A stretch of 64,000 nucleotides of DNA from Rosa chinensis (Eukaryota; Streptophyta; Magnoliopsida; Rosales; Rosaceae). The notes below the pieces were generated by a model. It did no database searches, had not been told where the DNA came from, and worked only from the letters and a program-made list of their open reading frames with translations. The stretch spans positions 19,397,501 through 19,461,500 of the forward strand of contig NC_037092.1 in NCBI RefSeq assembly GCF_002994745.2, written 5' to 3'. The translations under genes were made by a program, and so were the position numbers. Positions 25,893-35,916 of the stretch are shown here, piece by piece. Positions within the stretch are counted from its first letter, which is position 1; each line of letters starts with the position of its first letter.

Positions 25893-26754
25893 TGAGGTAC
25901 TCTTCCTTCTCATTTGAAACAATGCTATAATTGAACATAAGCCTTTGATCCGGTATGATAAATTCAAATCTATTACTACTTGTGTTGTAGTTTCCGCTTC
26001 TCCAATAAACCACCCCTCGTCCACGAATTTCCAATTGGCGACCATTTGGGTCCCAACCAAGGGTGAAAGGCCCAGACAGTGGATAGAAGAAGTCAGTCCA
26101 TGACGTAAGAGACCAAATGTGCCCATTGCTATGATTGACACCTAACTTCATGCCTGGTAAAAAGGTGTCTGTTGGATAATCAAAACTCTGCCACCACACC
26201 TGCTTTGTTGATCCATCAGAGTTCAGCTCTTGCAGGATAAAATTGCCAGAATCCAACAAAGTAGCCACAACATTACTACTACTTTTTGGCGCAGAGCCAA
26301 GCACTATAGGAGGATCGCCACCGCCACCTTCATTGTTTGTAATGATTTTTAATGTGTTGTTGGAGTCCAAGGTAAGAACTCCAAAAAGGTATAAAACAGG
26401 TGAGTCTCGGTTGCCAACCCACGCCTTATTTGCACCAATTCCATTTGGCCGCCTGATATTTAGATAGCTGTAGTTGGAATTTGAAGCGTTTGGCAAGAAA
26501 AGCAAAGTGAACTTCCCAGACGCAGAAACTAAAGCGCTTGAGGAATTGAGAGTGTCGCCAATTTCGAGTGTGTCCCCAATACTGTCTGCTGCAGCAACAT
26601 GACAACACCACAAGCTTGAAAAAATGATCAGGAAAAAAATGAAGAGTTGATCAAACCTAAACCCATGGCTAATGATCAGAAGGTAATTTCCTTTCTCCTG
26701 ATGATCTTGCAAACCATGAACCATGATCATCACATTAACCATGATTAAGGTCAA
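25893..26754 (-). pseudogene. Second copy of the S-RLK ectodomain, truncated
   Basis: This is a close paralogue of the first exon of the gene at 7838-11164. It has the same start (MTLIMVNVMIM), hydrophobic stretch (LFIFFLIIFSSLWCC), B-lectin motifs (AWVGNRDSPV, LDSGNFILQEL, QSFDYPTDTFLPGMKLG) and part of the S-locus glycoprotein domain (YWRSGNYN). Similarity stops at YLTYS, at about 25893. PAN, transmembrane and kinase exons are absent from the flank. The frame is open to the break. It has no cytoplasmic part. Confidence 0.88.
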
Positions 26755-27180
26755 GTATTGTCTACCGCCCTAAAATGCCTTAGAAAAGCATAATTTATAG
26801 TGCAACACCCATCATAAAAATAAAACCTATCTTCTACTTTCATGAAGTGACAAACAAGAAAAATAAATTTAGTCAGACAATAAGGAAAAAAAATACAAAA
26901 AAAAAAGGACAAATAATAAAGGTGACAGGTTGTCTTTTGGATTAGTTATTAGATTACAATATTCTTAGAAGACTTTGGCTCACTTAAATATTAGGTCTGA
27001 GTACATTATGAGAGATTCCTGGAAAATGCAATAGAAGACTTTTGACTCACTCTAAGATCCCATGGAATAAAAGAAAAGTTTATAATGAGGAACAAAAGAT
27101 AAAAAAAAAAATACTCTATTCTTCAACCTGGATGATATTAGGAGATTTTATGATACAACTTTTCTTGATAAATGTCTGGC
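26755..27180. other. Upstream flank shared with the 11165-14240 region
   Basis: This short, element-free version of the upstream region includes CTTCTACTTTCATGA, GACAATAAGGAAAAAAAATA and GGTTGTCTTTTGGATTAGTT. It is the reference empty site for the nested MULEs and the foldback element of the other copy. Confidence 0.75.
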
Positions 27181-27600
27181 AGTGTTCAAGTTTTCAACTC
27201 TTGGTGCAATAAACAATAGGATGATGCCACTGCTCATGAAAGATTGGATAGGATCATACCGCCATTAGCGGGTAATAATTCTCAACATATTGTTTATGCA
27301 CACTAAACTATTCTAATCTCGAAATTTCAATAATGTCATCTCTCATGATGAAAAGTCTGGTGGTGTTCAACGTGTCACTAAATACATCGATTTTGTTAGC
27401 TTCTTTGAATGATGCAGGCCCTGTTTCTATGCCCTTCACTGGTGGTGCCTTTCATTGGCGCAATAGCATCAAGATGATACCATTGAACACCAGCATTGAC
27501 CTGGATAGAACTCCCTTGATGGCTCCTCCTCGACAGGAAATGGCTATCATTTAAACTTTTGGGGAGGCTTTAGTCAACTATATCAAGGAAGGAAACAACA
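27180..27600 (+). other. Unrecognised duplicated coding-like segment (copy 2)
   Basis: This is a sister of 14240-14640: FKFSTLGAINNRMMPLLMKD, then DAGPVSMPFTGGAFHW, NSIKMIPLNTSIDLDR and APPRQEMAII. A stop (TAA at 27552-27554) replaces the glutamine of copy 1. Both copies keep very similar residues over about 90 codons. Confidence 0.4.
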
Positions 27601-27618
27601 ACTGCTAAATCTTAGTCA

Positions 27619-28358
27619 GCTCCTCCACAATACAACATGGAGAGTGACAAAGAGTAAGCTCCTTTTCTTTCTGTCATTTGCAATCCTTTAAACTTGATAG
27701 AAGTAGTTTAATAATTCCTGATAGGTTTAGGGGCTAGGACTTGCTTGCATCTCCTCTAAGTCAAATAGTTTATAATATATAACATGATGTGATAGACATG
27801 AAAATCCAGCATCATGCAATATGTATCCTAAATTTAAATGACAGTACTACTCTGCTCAAAATTATATAAAGCCAACAAAATGACCATAGCAAAGGCCCAG
27901 TAAAGGATGCTATTGGAAAAGGTTCCTAAAATATGACAATGCAGTTGAAAAATTCTTGTATGCAATGACAGAAAGAAAAAATGCAGAGCATTAGTACTAA
28001 CAAAATAAGTTATGATGATGAAAGATTGAAATTAAAAATAATTATTTGGCCTGCAGACATTATAAAGTAGCAATTTTCAATTACCCCCAAGTCACAGTAC
28101 ACTATAAGAACTTTTATTGAGATGACATATTTTGTATGCATCATTAATATTCCCATATTTTGTATGCATCATTAATATTCCTAGCACAAAATTTATGTCA
28201 AGAAGACATTCAAAGTCAGATATTAAGAACATGACACTTGATTGAAAGATAAAATTGGTCTGGGAGGCTTTGGCTCTGTTTAGAACAGAGCTGTTAAATT
28301 GCCATCTTGTTATAGTTTAAGATGTTCTGTGGTCTAAAGATAAGGGTTATTTAATTCA
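27619..28358 (+). repeat. Duplicated block, counterpart of 19058-19870
   Basis: Shared phrases run in the same order, for example CTCCTCCACAATACAACATG, ATGACAGTACTACTCTGCT and AAAGGATGCTATTGG. It ends with the LRK10-like glycine-loop remnant at about 28235-28320 (DKIGLGGFGSV-like). It contains no intact gene. Confidence 0.75.
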
Positions 28359-28363
28359 TTAAT

Positions 28364-28570
28364 TGTTGAAGGAATATCGATTTAGTGTGCCTTATTAAAC
28401 TAGGAGAAGTAATAGGAGAGAAGGTTCTAGATTTCCCAATCCTACACGGATTGGTATTCCTTGTAACATTAGAACTAGTACTTTGTAATCCCTATATATA
28501 GGGCTCCTATTCTCAATAATATGATACAATTCTCTCTACAATTTCTCTCGAATCTCTTTTTCCTTAAACA
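28364..28570 (+). repeat. 5' LTR of the copia element
   Basis: Starts TGTTGAAGGAATATCG and ends CCTTAAACA. The TATA box is in CCCTATATATAGGGCTCC at about 28490-28507. The leader after it begins CGTTATCAGCACGAC, a primer-site-like sequence seen in some copia lineages instead of the tRNA-Met type. Confidence 0.95.
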
Positions 28571-29164
28571 CGTTATCAGCACGACTCTAACCACAAAACA
28601 GAAAACCAAAACTCATTCACAAAGCAGCCCCTAGCCCAAGCTAGCCGAACCTTCGCTGCAGTCCGAACGCCCGTGCGCTTGCAACCTTGCACAGCAGCCC
28701 CTGCTGCCCCCTCCCTGCAGCCCTGCGTTCCAGCCTGCTACCACCGAAGCATCCCTGCTGCGCAAACAAGCCAACGCACACCCACTGCATCTTTTTCCCG
28801 TTCCTGTGCACATCCGTCTTCTTGAAAGCCTCGAAACGTCTAGTTCGGAAGCTCAGATCGAAAAACTTTCTTCATCAAAGTTGTTCGTCTCTGTCTCTTC
28901 CATCTAACCTCCGAATTTCAACCTTATCGGAGTTATATTGAGATCTGTACACCAATCGAAGTACAAGCTGTTCAGAACAGAATCTGCTCCGAATTTTCAA
29001 CAAGTAAGTATTCAAAAGAGTAAGTTTTGAAGTTCCTATAATTCGAAATTTAAATATTTCTTCTTTTCTCGGGGACTTAAAAACCTCCCTTCTTCTACAT
29101 CCCACCTTTCTTATAACGTGGGTTCGATTCTTGAAAAGCGGAATCGTGGGGATTCACGCAATTA

Positions 29165-29270
29165 ACGAATTAAGAGCGTTCGTAAGACTTCGGACTAAGA
29201 GCGTCCGTAAGCATCGATTTAACGAACTAAGAGCGTTCGTAAGCTACGGACTAAGAGCGTTCGTGAGCAT
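29165..29270 (+). repeat. Tandem array in the copia leader
   Basis: Four copies of a ~25-27-bp unit share ACTAAGAGCGTTCGTAAG or near variants. It is in the untranslated leader between LTR and gag. Spacing and divergence do not fit a CRISPR array. Confidence 0.8.
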
Positions 29271-29520
29271 AGATTTTGACCATTTAAACATCATTGTTTC
29301 GGTCTAATCCAAATATTCTTGGAAATCGATTTCTTGGTAGCATTAAGGCTCAGAAATCTTATATTAGTTTTCGTGGAAGCATTGACTCCGAAACTAATAC
29401 GTTCTTGCTTTCCTTTCAGGATGTAAGACTTGAACGAGCTCGATTTTACTCCATTGGATTCAACGGGCACGGGATATTTATTTGCCTACAATCCAAGAGC
29501 CCTGTTCTAAAGGAACCGCT

Positions 29521-29733
29521 CAAGACTCACAAACTGAGATAGAAAATTCCAGGGCATTTACCCTGATGAAGCGCCACATGAAGATGGCCCTCCAGTTTGA
29601 GTACATGAATGAGGATAGCGCTAACAACCTTTGGGTTGCGCCTAGTGAACGTTTTAGTAACATTCACAACTTTCCGAACATAGAAGCACGATGGAATAAT
29701 ATCTGCTTCACTATAACTTTAAAAGAGTTATGA
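29521..29733 (+). pseudogene. Copia gag remnant
   Basis: The frame reads LMKRHMKMALQFEYMNED followed by NNLWVAPSERFSNIHNFPN and ARWNNI, a piece of the UBN2-type Gag (LWxxLxERFxN, with a following WNxIRL). It then shifts out of frame. Sequence from 29960 to 30390 keeps only short gag-like scraps; the zinc knuckle and protease are not recognisable. Most of gag and protease is deleted. Confidence 0.65.
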
Positions 29734-30398
29734 AATATTGTTCGGAGGCTCTCTGCATCATATTATTTATGCATGCTTGTGGAAAAACACAAAATAACAA
29801 ATTGATTGAGAAAACCCTAACATGACCATAGGAGTCATGACGTTGAGGGTATAGGGTTGGACACCATGGCGCCATTTTTGGCCATGATTGCACTATTCCA
29901 ACGCCATTGGTTCTAGGGACCATATGTATTGTGTCAATACACCTCAATCAAGAGAGCATCCTCTTCATGATATTTTATGGAGTACCTGATCAATGGTAAT
30001 ACATCGAGCTATAAAAGACTTTAAATCTGGCGATGAAGATAGAATGCCGCAGATTTTTATTTAGAATAGTCTTTTAATTTCCAAGAATTATGTAATGGCA
30101 ATTATGCCTTAATCAATAAAATGACTTATTGGATTATCTCTTTTCCTCTAGGCGTACTCAATTAAGTATGATGTCTAGGAAAGTAATTGAGATTAGTGGT
30201 ACTTAAGAGAGCTTTGCTCCACCGACATCTCTCTCTACTTCCCTGGTCATATTTAATTGGAATTACCGAACGAATTGAGTGACTACAATTTGTCTAATGT
30301 TTGATTTTTCTTTGGATTAGATTATGGTCACGAAACTTTGATGTAATCATTGGATATTATTAATAAAGTATCGATTTATTTTATCTCATGTCGTAGAC

Positions 30399-33300
30399 AT
30401 GTTTTTCGAACTTTATTATTTCAAAGATATAAGAGCCAATGGTTTTCATGTGGAAACACATTGTGAGAATGGACAAGAGTTCCTTTGCATCACCTCTAAT
30501 GACTACGGACATAAACGAGTATTAGAGAAACTTATGTGTCGATCTAGTGGGTTGTATGCAACCACTATTCGCATAATTGAATCCAATCATGTTATGAGAG
30601 ATGATTTATGGGATTCCGACACATATAGGCTTTGGCATGACCGTCTGGGACACCTAGGTCGTGATATGATGATCCGTATATTAAAGACTTCACACGGACA
30701 TCCATTCTTCAGAACGAAGAGAAGTAAAAACCAAAAATTGGTTCGAGGAGATGCACCTGCGCCTCACGGCGCCAAGACTGTGCAAGACCGGCCACTTAGG
30801 GCCGGCGCCGTCTACCCCCTACGGCAAAAACATGGCATTGACGCCATGGATCATTGTTTGACTCCTCCTTCTACTTCTAAAGTCAATTGTGACTTCATGG
30901 CTAAACCAAAATCCTCATTGGTTGTCTCTAAAGCCCATCATTCGTTCTGCAAAGCCTGCTCTTTAGCAAAGTTAGGATCGAGACCATCCTATGCAAAGGA
31001 CACCAAAGAAAATATACCATTCTTGCAAAGAATCCAAGGTGATATTTGTGGACCTATTCAACCACCATGCGGACCATTTAGATATTTTATGGTGTTGGTT
31101 GATGCATCGACACGCTGGTCACATGTCATGCTATTGTCCACAAGGAACGCTGCATTTGCTAAACTCCTAGCATAAATAATTAAGTTACGGGCTCACCACC
31201 CTGATCATCCCATTAAGTCTATAAGATTAGACAATGCTGGGGAGTTTACATCAAAGACTTTTGATGATTATTGCATGTCCATTGGGATTGATGTTGAACA
31301 TCCTGTTCCTCATGTTCATACCCAAAATGGTCTCGCAGAAGCCACCATTAAACGACTACAAATGGTTGCTCGAGCATTGGTGATGCGCACCAATCTCCCT
31401 ATTTCTGCTTGGGGCTATGCAATATTGCATGCAGCTGTGCTTATTCGTCTGAGGCCCACTGCCACTCAACCCTTCTCTGCGTCCCAGATGGTTACTGGGT
31501 ATGAGCCTGATGTCTCACACTTACGCATATTTGGGTGTGCAGTCTATGTGCCTATTGCGCCGCCACAGCGCACCAAAATGGGTCCTCAAAGACGATTAGG
31601 CCTTTATGTTGGATATGATTCTCCAACGATTATCCGCTACATAGAACCCTTGACAGGCGATCTCTTTACCGCTAGATTTGCGGATTGTCACTTCGATGAG
31701 ACAGTCTTCCCGTCGTTAGGGGGAGATAAGAACATCAATGTTCAACAGGAACGACAGGAATTGTCGTGGTCTGTCCCCACTCTGTCTCATCTTGATCCCC
31801 GAACCGCACAGTCAGAAATTGAAGTGCGGAGAATTCTCGATCTTCAGAACGTAGCAGATTCGATGCCTGATGCGTTTTCTGATATCGCTAAAGTGACGAG
31901 ATCACACATACCTGCTGCAAACGTGCCTGCAAGGATTGATGTCCCTAAAAGTAGAGGACATGACGCCAACTCAAGAATGCATGAGCATGGCGCCAACATC
32001 CCATCTCTCAATGATGGTGACGTTGTGGCTAGGCCCACGGCTCCCGCCAAGAAGCGCGGGAGGCCCATAGGTTCGATGGATTCTCGCCCAAGAAAGAAAG
32101 CGAGTTCGGCACAAAATAATCCATTAATCATCGATGTAAATAATCCATCTCATGAGAATATTCCGGATTATGGTTATGTCCAAGAGACATCATTGGGGGA
32201 CGCTCCAATGTCAGAACCAACTCCAGAGAATAGAGAGATCTCCATAAATTACACTAGTGTACATGAGATGATGGATAGAAATTCTATGGCGATTGATGAT
32301 GCATTTGCATACCATATTGCAAAAGGAATTATAGAATATGATGATATCGAACCTCGCTCTGTTGAAGAATGTCAACAAAGAGCGGATTGGCCTAAATGGA
32401 AAGATGCGATCGAGGTTGAATTGGATTCACTAACAAAGAGACAGGTATTTGGGCCTGTAACGCAGACACCCCCAAGTGTAAAGCCTGTTGGCCATAAATG
32501 GGTCTTTGTTAGAAAGCGTAATGAGAAAAACGAGGTTGTTAGATACAAAGCCCGCCTTGTGGCGCAAGGTTTCTCACAACGCCCTGGAATTGACTACGAG
32601 GAGACATATTCTCCGGTAATGGACGTTATAACGTTCCGCTACCTTGTCAGTTTGGTAGTTTCCGAAAAACTTGACATGCAGCTTATGGATGTGGTTACAA
32701 CATATCTCTATGGGGATCTAGATTCAGAGATATATATGAAGGTTCCAGATGGACTTCAATTACCCAAATCAAGTGGCTCTAAACCACGGAGCGCGTTTTC
32801 AATAAGATTAAAACGCTCACTATATGGATTAAAACAATCCGAACGGATGTGGTATAACCGTCTAAGTGACTACTTGATTGGGAAGGGATATATTAATAAT
32901 GAAATATGCCCATGCGTGTTCATTAAAAGAACAAGTTCCGGATTTGCAATCGTAGCAGTTTATGTCGATGACATGAACCTAATTGGAACTCTAGATGAGT
33001 TGAAGGAAACTGCTAAATACTTGAAATCCGAATTTGAGATGAAATATCTTGGGAAAACACGGTTTTGTCTCGGTTTAGAACTCGAGCACTGTAGTGATGG
33101 GATTTTGATCCATCAGTCTGCATATACTCAGAAAATCCTAAGGCGCTTTAATGAAGATAAAGCAAAGCCTACGAGTACTCCCATGATCAGCCGTAGTCTT
33201 GAGCCCGGAAAAGATCCGTTTCGTCCAAGGGATGAGGACGAAGAACCATTAGAGGCCGAGGTGCCCTATTTGAGTGCAATAGGCGCATTATTGTACTTAG

Positions 33301-34092
33301 CTCAATGCACAAGACCGGATATCTCATTCGCAGTGAACTTGTTAGCTCGACATAGCTCTGCGCCAACACGCCGCCATTGGATTGGTATAAAGACAATCTT
33401 TCAATACCTAAGAGGTACGATTGATATGGGCCTATTCTATCCCTACAGAGAGAAAAGGAATGACGGAAAATTGGGATTGGACCCCAAAAGGCAAAACGCC
33501 CCCGTCCATGGAATGGCCGCCGGCGCCGCCACCGCTCATGGTGGCCGGCGTTCTCCTATCTCCCTCCATCAAAACGACAATGATGTCTTGATGGGTTTTG
33601 CTGATGCAGGGTACCTCTCTGACCCTCACAAAGGTCGCTCCCAAACTGGTTATGTCTTTACCATGGGAAGCACTGCGATATCTTGGAGGTCTACAAAACA
33701 GACCCTTGTTGCTACTTCCTCAAATCATGCAGAGATTATTGCTCTACATGAAGCTGTACGTGAATGTGTATGGCTAAGGTCTGTAATTCGACACATTCAA
33801 GGAAGTTGTGGTTTGAAGTCTACCACAAATGAACCTACATGCATTTATGAGGATAATGCAGCTTGTATTGAACAAATGAAGTTAGGTTTCATCAAGGGCG
33901 ACAACACCAAGCATATATCGCCTAAGTTCTTTTATAATCAGCAACAACAATCACTTCTAAAGCTTGAAGTGAATCAAATCCGATAAGAGGATAATGTAGC
34001 GGACTTATTCACTAAGTCGTTACCTAAATCCACCTTCGAGAAACATGTGAAGAGCATCGGATTGAGAAAGTTATCCGAACTCCCACGATTAT
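30399..34092 (+). pseudogene. Copia pol: integrase, reverse transcriptase, RNase H, with two stops
   Basis: One reading frame runs throughout. The GAG-pre-integrase zinc motif spans LWHDRLGHLG to HSFCKACSLAK, with an unusual Ala/Pro/Arg-rich insert of about 40 residues between (about 30735-30860). The integrase core has GDICGPI, VLVDASTRWS, DNAGEFTSKTF and HTQNGLAEATIKRL. Reverse transcriptase has KWVFVRKRNE, QGFSQRPGIDYEETYSPV and the catalytic YVDDM (about 32960). RNase H ends at FADAGYLSDPHKGRSQTGYV and EDNAACIEQMK. In-frame TAA codons lie at 31173-31175 (inside integrase) and 33984-33986 (before DNVADLFTKSLPK); the frame resumes after each and finally stops at 34090-34092. A second Gly/Ala-rich insert is at about 33490-33550. 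Confidence 0.93.
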
Positions 34093-34281
34093 AGCAATCA
34101 GGGGGAGATATCGACATCAGGGGGAGTTATGATGTCTACATGTTCGATCTCGAAGAGTGAAGGACGTGTTGTGCTCTTTTTGTCCTTCGACCAGGGTTAT
34201 TTTTATCCCACAGGGTTTTTTTTGTTACTTGGCAAGGTTTTTAACGAGGCAACTAATGAAGCGTCACCACCAAGTTTGAGC

Positions 34282-34295
34282 GGCACAAGGGGGAG
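34282..34295 (+). promoter_or_regulatory. Polypurine tract of the copia element
   Basis: GGCACAAGGGGGAG directly precedes the 3' LTR and would prime plus-strand DNA synthesis. Confidence 0.8.
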
Positions 34296-34502
34296 TGTTG
34301 AAGGAATATCGATTTAGTGTGCCTTATTAAACTAGGAGAAGTAATAGGAGAGAAGGTTCTAGATTTCCCAATCCTACACGGATTGGTATTCCTTGTAACA
34401 TTAGAACTAGTACTTTGTAATCCCAATATATAGGGCTCCTATTCTCAATAATATGATACAATTCTCTCTACAATTTCTCTCGAATCTCTTTTTCCTTAAA
34501 CA
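34296..34502 (+). repeat. 3' LTR of the copia element
   Basis: Same length as the 5' LTR; the visible difference is CCCAATATATAGG here against CCCTATATATAGG. Confidence 0.95.
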
Positions 34503-34507
34503 TTAAT

Positions 34508-34840
34508 TAGGTTTTTGCAAAAGGAAGAATTCATCATGCCAATGTAGAGCAAATAATCGAGTTTGGTTCCGAGGGATCAAAAAGACCCCTCTTGTTAGAT
34601 CTCTAGACAGAGCTATTAACAGAGACAGAAAAAACTCTTGCTCAGTAGGATAGGATGAATACACCAGTGGTATCAGATGCTAAAATCTAGAATTTTAATC
34701 GTAAAGCCCACAGCATTCTTTTTAACAGAAATTCTACTTCAAGTTTCAGACTCTTGGCTTGCAAGATTCTACCCTGAGGCGTAATAGGTTTTATATAGCT
34801 CCCACACTATTCTACAAAGCATTCATGCTTATAGTTTCGG
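34508..34840 (+). repeat. Duplicated block, counterpart of 19870-20734
   Basis: Continues the 27619-28358 block on the other side of the copia element: LRK10-like remnant (HHANVE-like, at about 34530-34600), then CAGTGGTATCAGATGCTAAAA, matching 20530-20560, and CAAGATTCTACCCTGA, matching 20620. Confidence 0.75.
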
Positions 34841-34841
34841 A

Positions 34842-35135
34842 ATGTTGTTTCAAGAAATGGCAGGACAGAGGAGGAACTTGAGTGCAAATGATAAAGATCA
34901 TTTGTTGAGGTGCATCCATGTTGGTTTGCTTTGTGTAGAGGAAAATGCAGCCAGTCGACCAAAGATGTTAGATGTGATATCTATGCTGACTAATGAAAGC
35001 ATGTCACTGCCAGTACCTACAAACCCAGCATTTTGTACAGAAAGAAATGTCATCACAACTACTGTAGGTGGAAACGGACCGGAAGTGGTGGTATCGGTAA
35101 ATGGTATCTCCAATTCTGATTTTGATGGACGTTAA
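34842..35135 (+). pseudogene. Chimeric frame: LRK10-like C-lobe start fused to the S-RLK last exon
   Basis: The first 17 or so codons (MLFQEMAGQRRNLSA) match the LRK10-like C-lobe fragment at 20735. From about 34890 the frame becomes the last exon of an [48 protein letters not shown] and the C-terminal NGISNSDFDGR before the stop. The join keeps the frame open for 97 codons. The parts are C-lobe helices and tail with no catalytic residues. Either two kinase families were joined by recombination at similar positions, or an old rearrangement deleted the sequence between. No promoter was recognised. Confidence 0.75.
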
Positions 35136-35916
35136 ATTTACTACCAAGCAAATGGCCACACTTTCCCCTCTAGAATACAAGTGGTTATGAGCTTCGAAGT
35201 ATGATTTTTAGTCGAAAAAAGTTTGAGATGGTTATGTTTTCTTCTGTTAACAAAATGTAATCATGTATGTTTTCGACAGTATTTTTGGCTGAAGTATTTA
35301 TAATTTCTTATTTCATCCGTCTACTTCTAAAATTGAGTTGATTATGGTCATTTTGGTTCTAAGGACAATTATCAAACTTGTGAACGTTAGGCGAGAATCA
35401 TCCAAAAAAATTTAACTTTATTTGTTAAACTAGTTTTCCCAGGACAATTATTTCTTGCTTTTCTGAGCAGGCATACCAGGTTCTTGGGTTTATCTGATTA
35501 TTCTTACACTATTTACATTCTGAACTGGTAGGCTAATTACCCGGTGGCTTGGGATAGCATAGGGTAGGATGCGGCAGAATCCAGTGACGGTGAGAATGTC
35601 CGGCTAAGACGCGCCACTGTTAAATACGTTAACCTCTCAACGCATCGTAAAATTTCCCTACTGACACAGTGATCTACTTCAACTTGTACACAATTCAAAA
35701 TAACTTTTGTTTTCTAAGGGTGGACCTGGAAACACAGATGGGAATATGATTATGTATAACTTGTAATGCCAATTAGAATAAGGTTCAGTGAAGTTGTTAC
35801 AGTTAAACAACCTCATATTACTCTCATCACCAAGTTTGCTCTGGAGAAGACAATGTGCCACAACTAATGACAAGGTCCAAGGCCAGGAATTCATGACCAA
35901 CGGAGCAACGGCCATT
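35136..35916. other. 3' flank of the kinase tail, no gene seen
   Basis: The first 150 bp match the 3' flank of the S-RLK at 54757-56691 (GGTTATGTTTTCTTCTGTTA, AAAATGTAATCATGTATGTT), so the 3' untranslated region was part of the duplication. The rest shows nothing. Confidence 0.5.

Larger units (their letters stand above)
28364..34502 (+). mobile_element. Young Ty1/copia LTR retrotransposon, 6139 bp
   Basis: Two 207-bp LTRs (28364-28570 and 34296-34502) differ at one base by my reading. A 5-bp target duplication TTAAT lies at 28359-28363 and 34503-34507, and the LRK10-like remnant resumes directly after it. Internal order is gag remnant, integrase, reverse transcriptase, RNase H, the copia order. 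The polyprotein has two in-frame stops (see pol entry) and gag is mostly lost, so this copy cannot move by itself. Confidence 0.95.

Noticed and set aside
29165..29270. Regular repeats with short spacers resembling a CRISPR array
   Set aside because: Units are adjacent, diverged and only four; they lie in the leader of a plant copia retrotransposon.
31844..32131. Minus-strand open frame of 95 codons inside copia
   Set aside because: Shadow of the integrase-RT linker coding frame on the plus strand.
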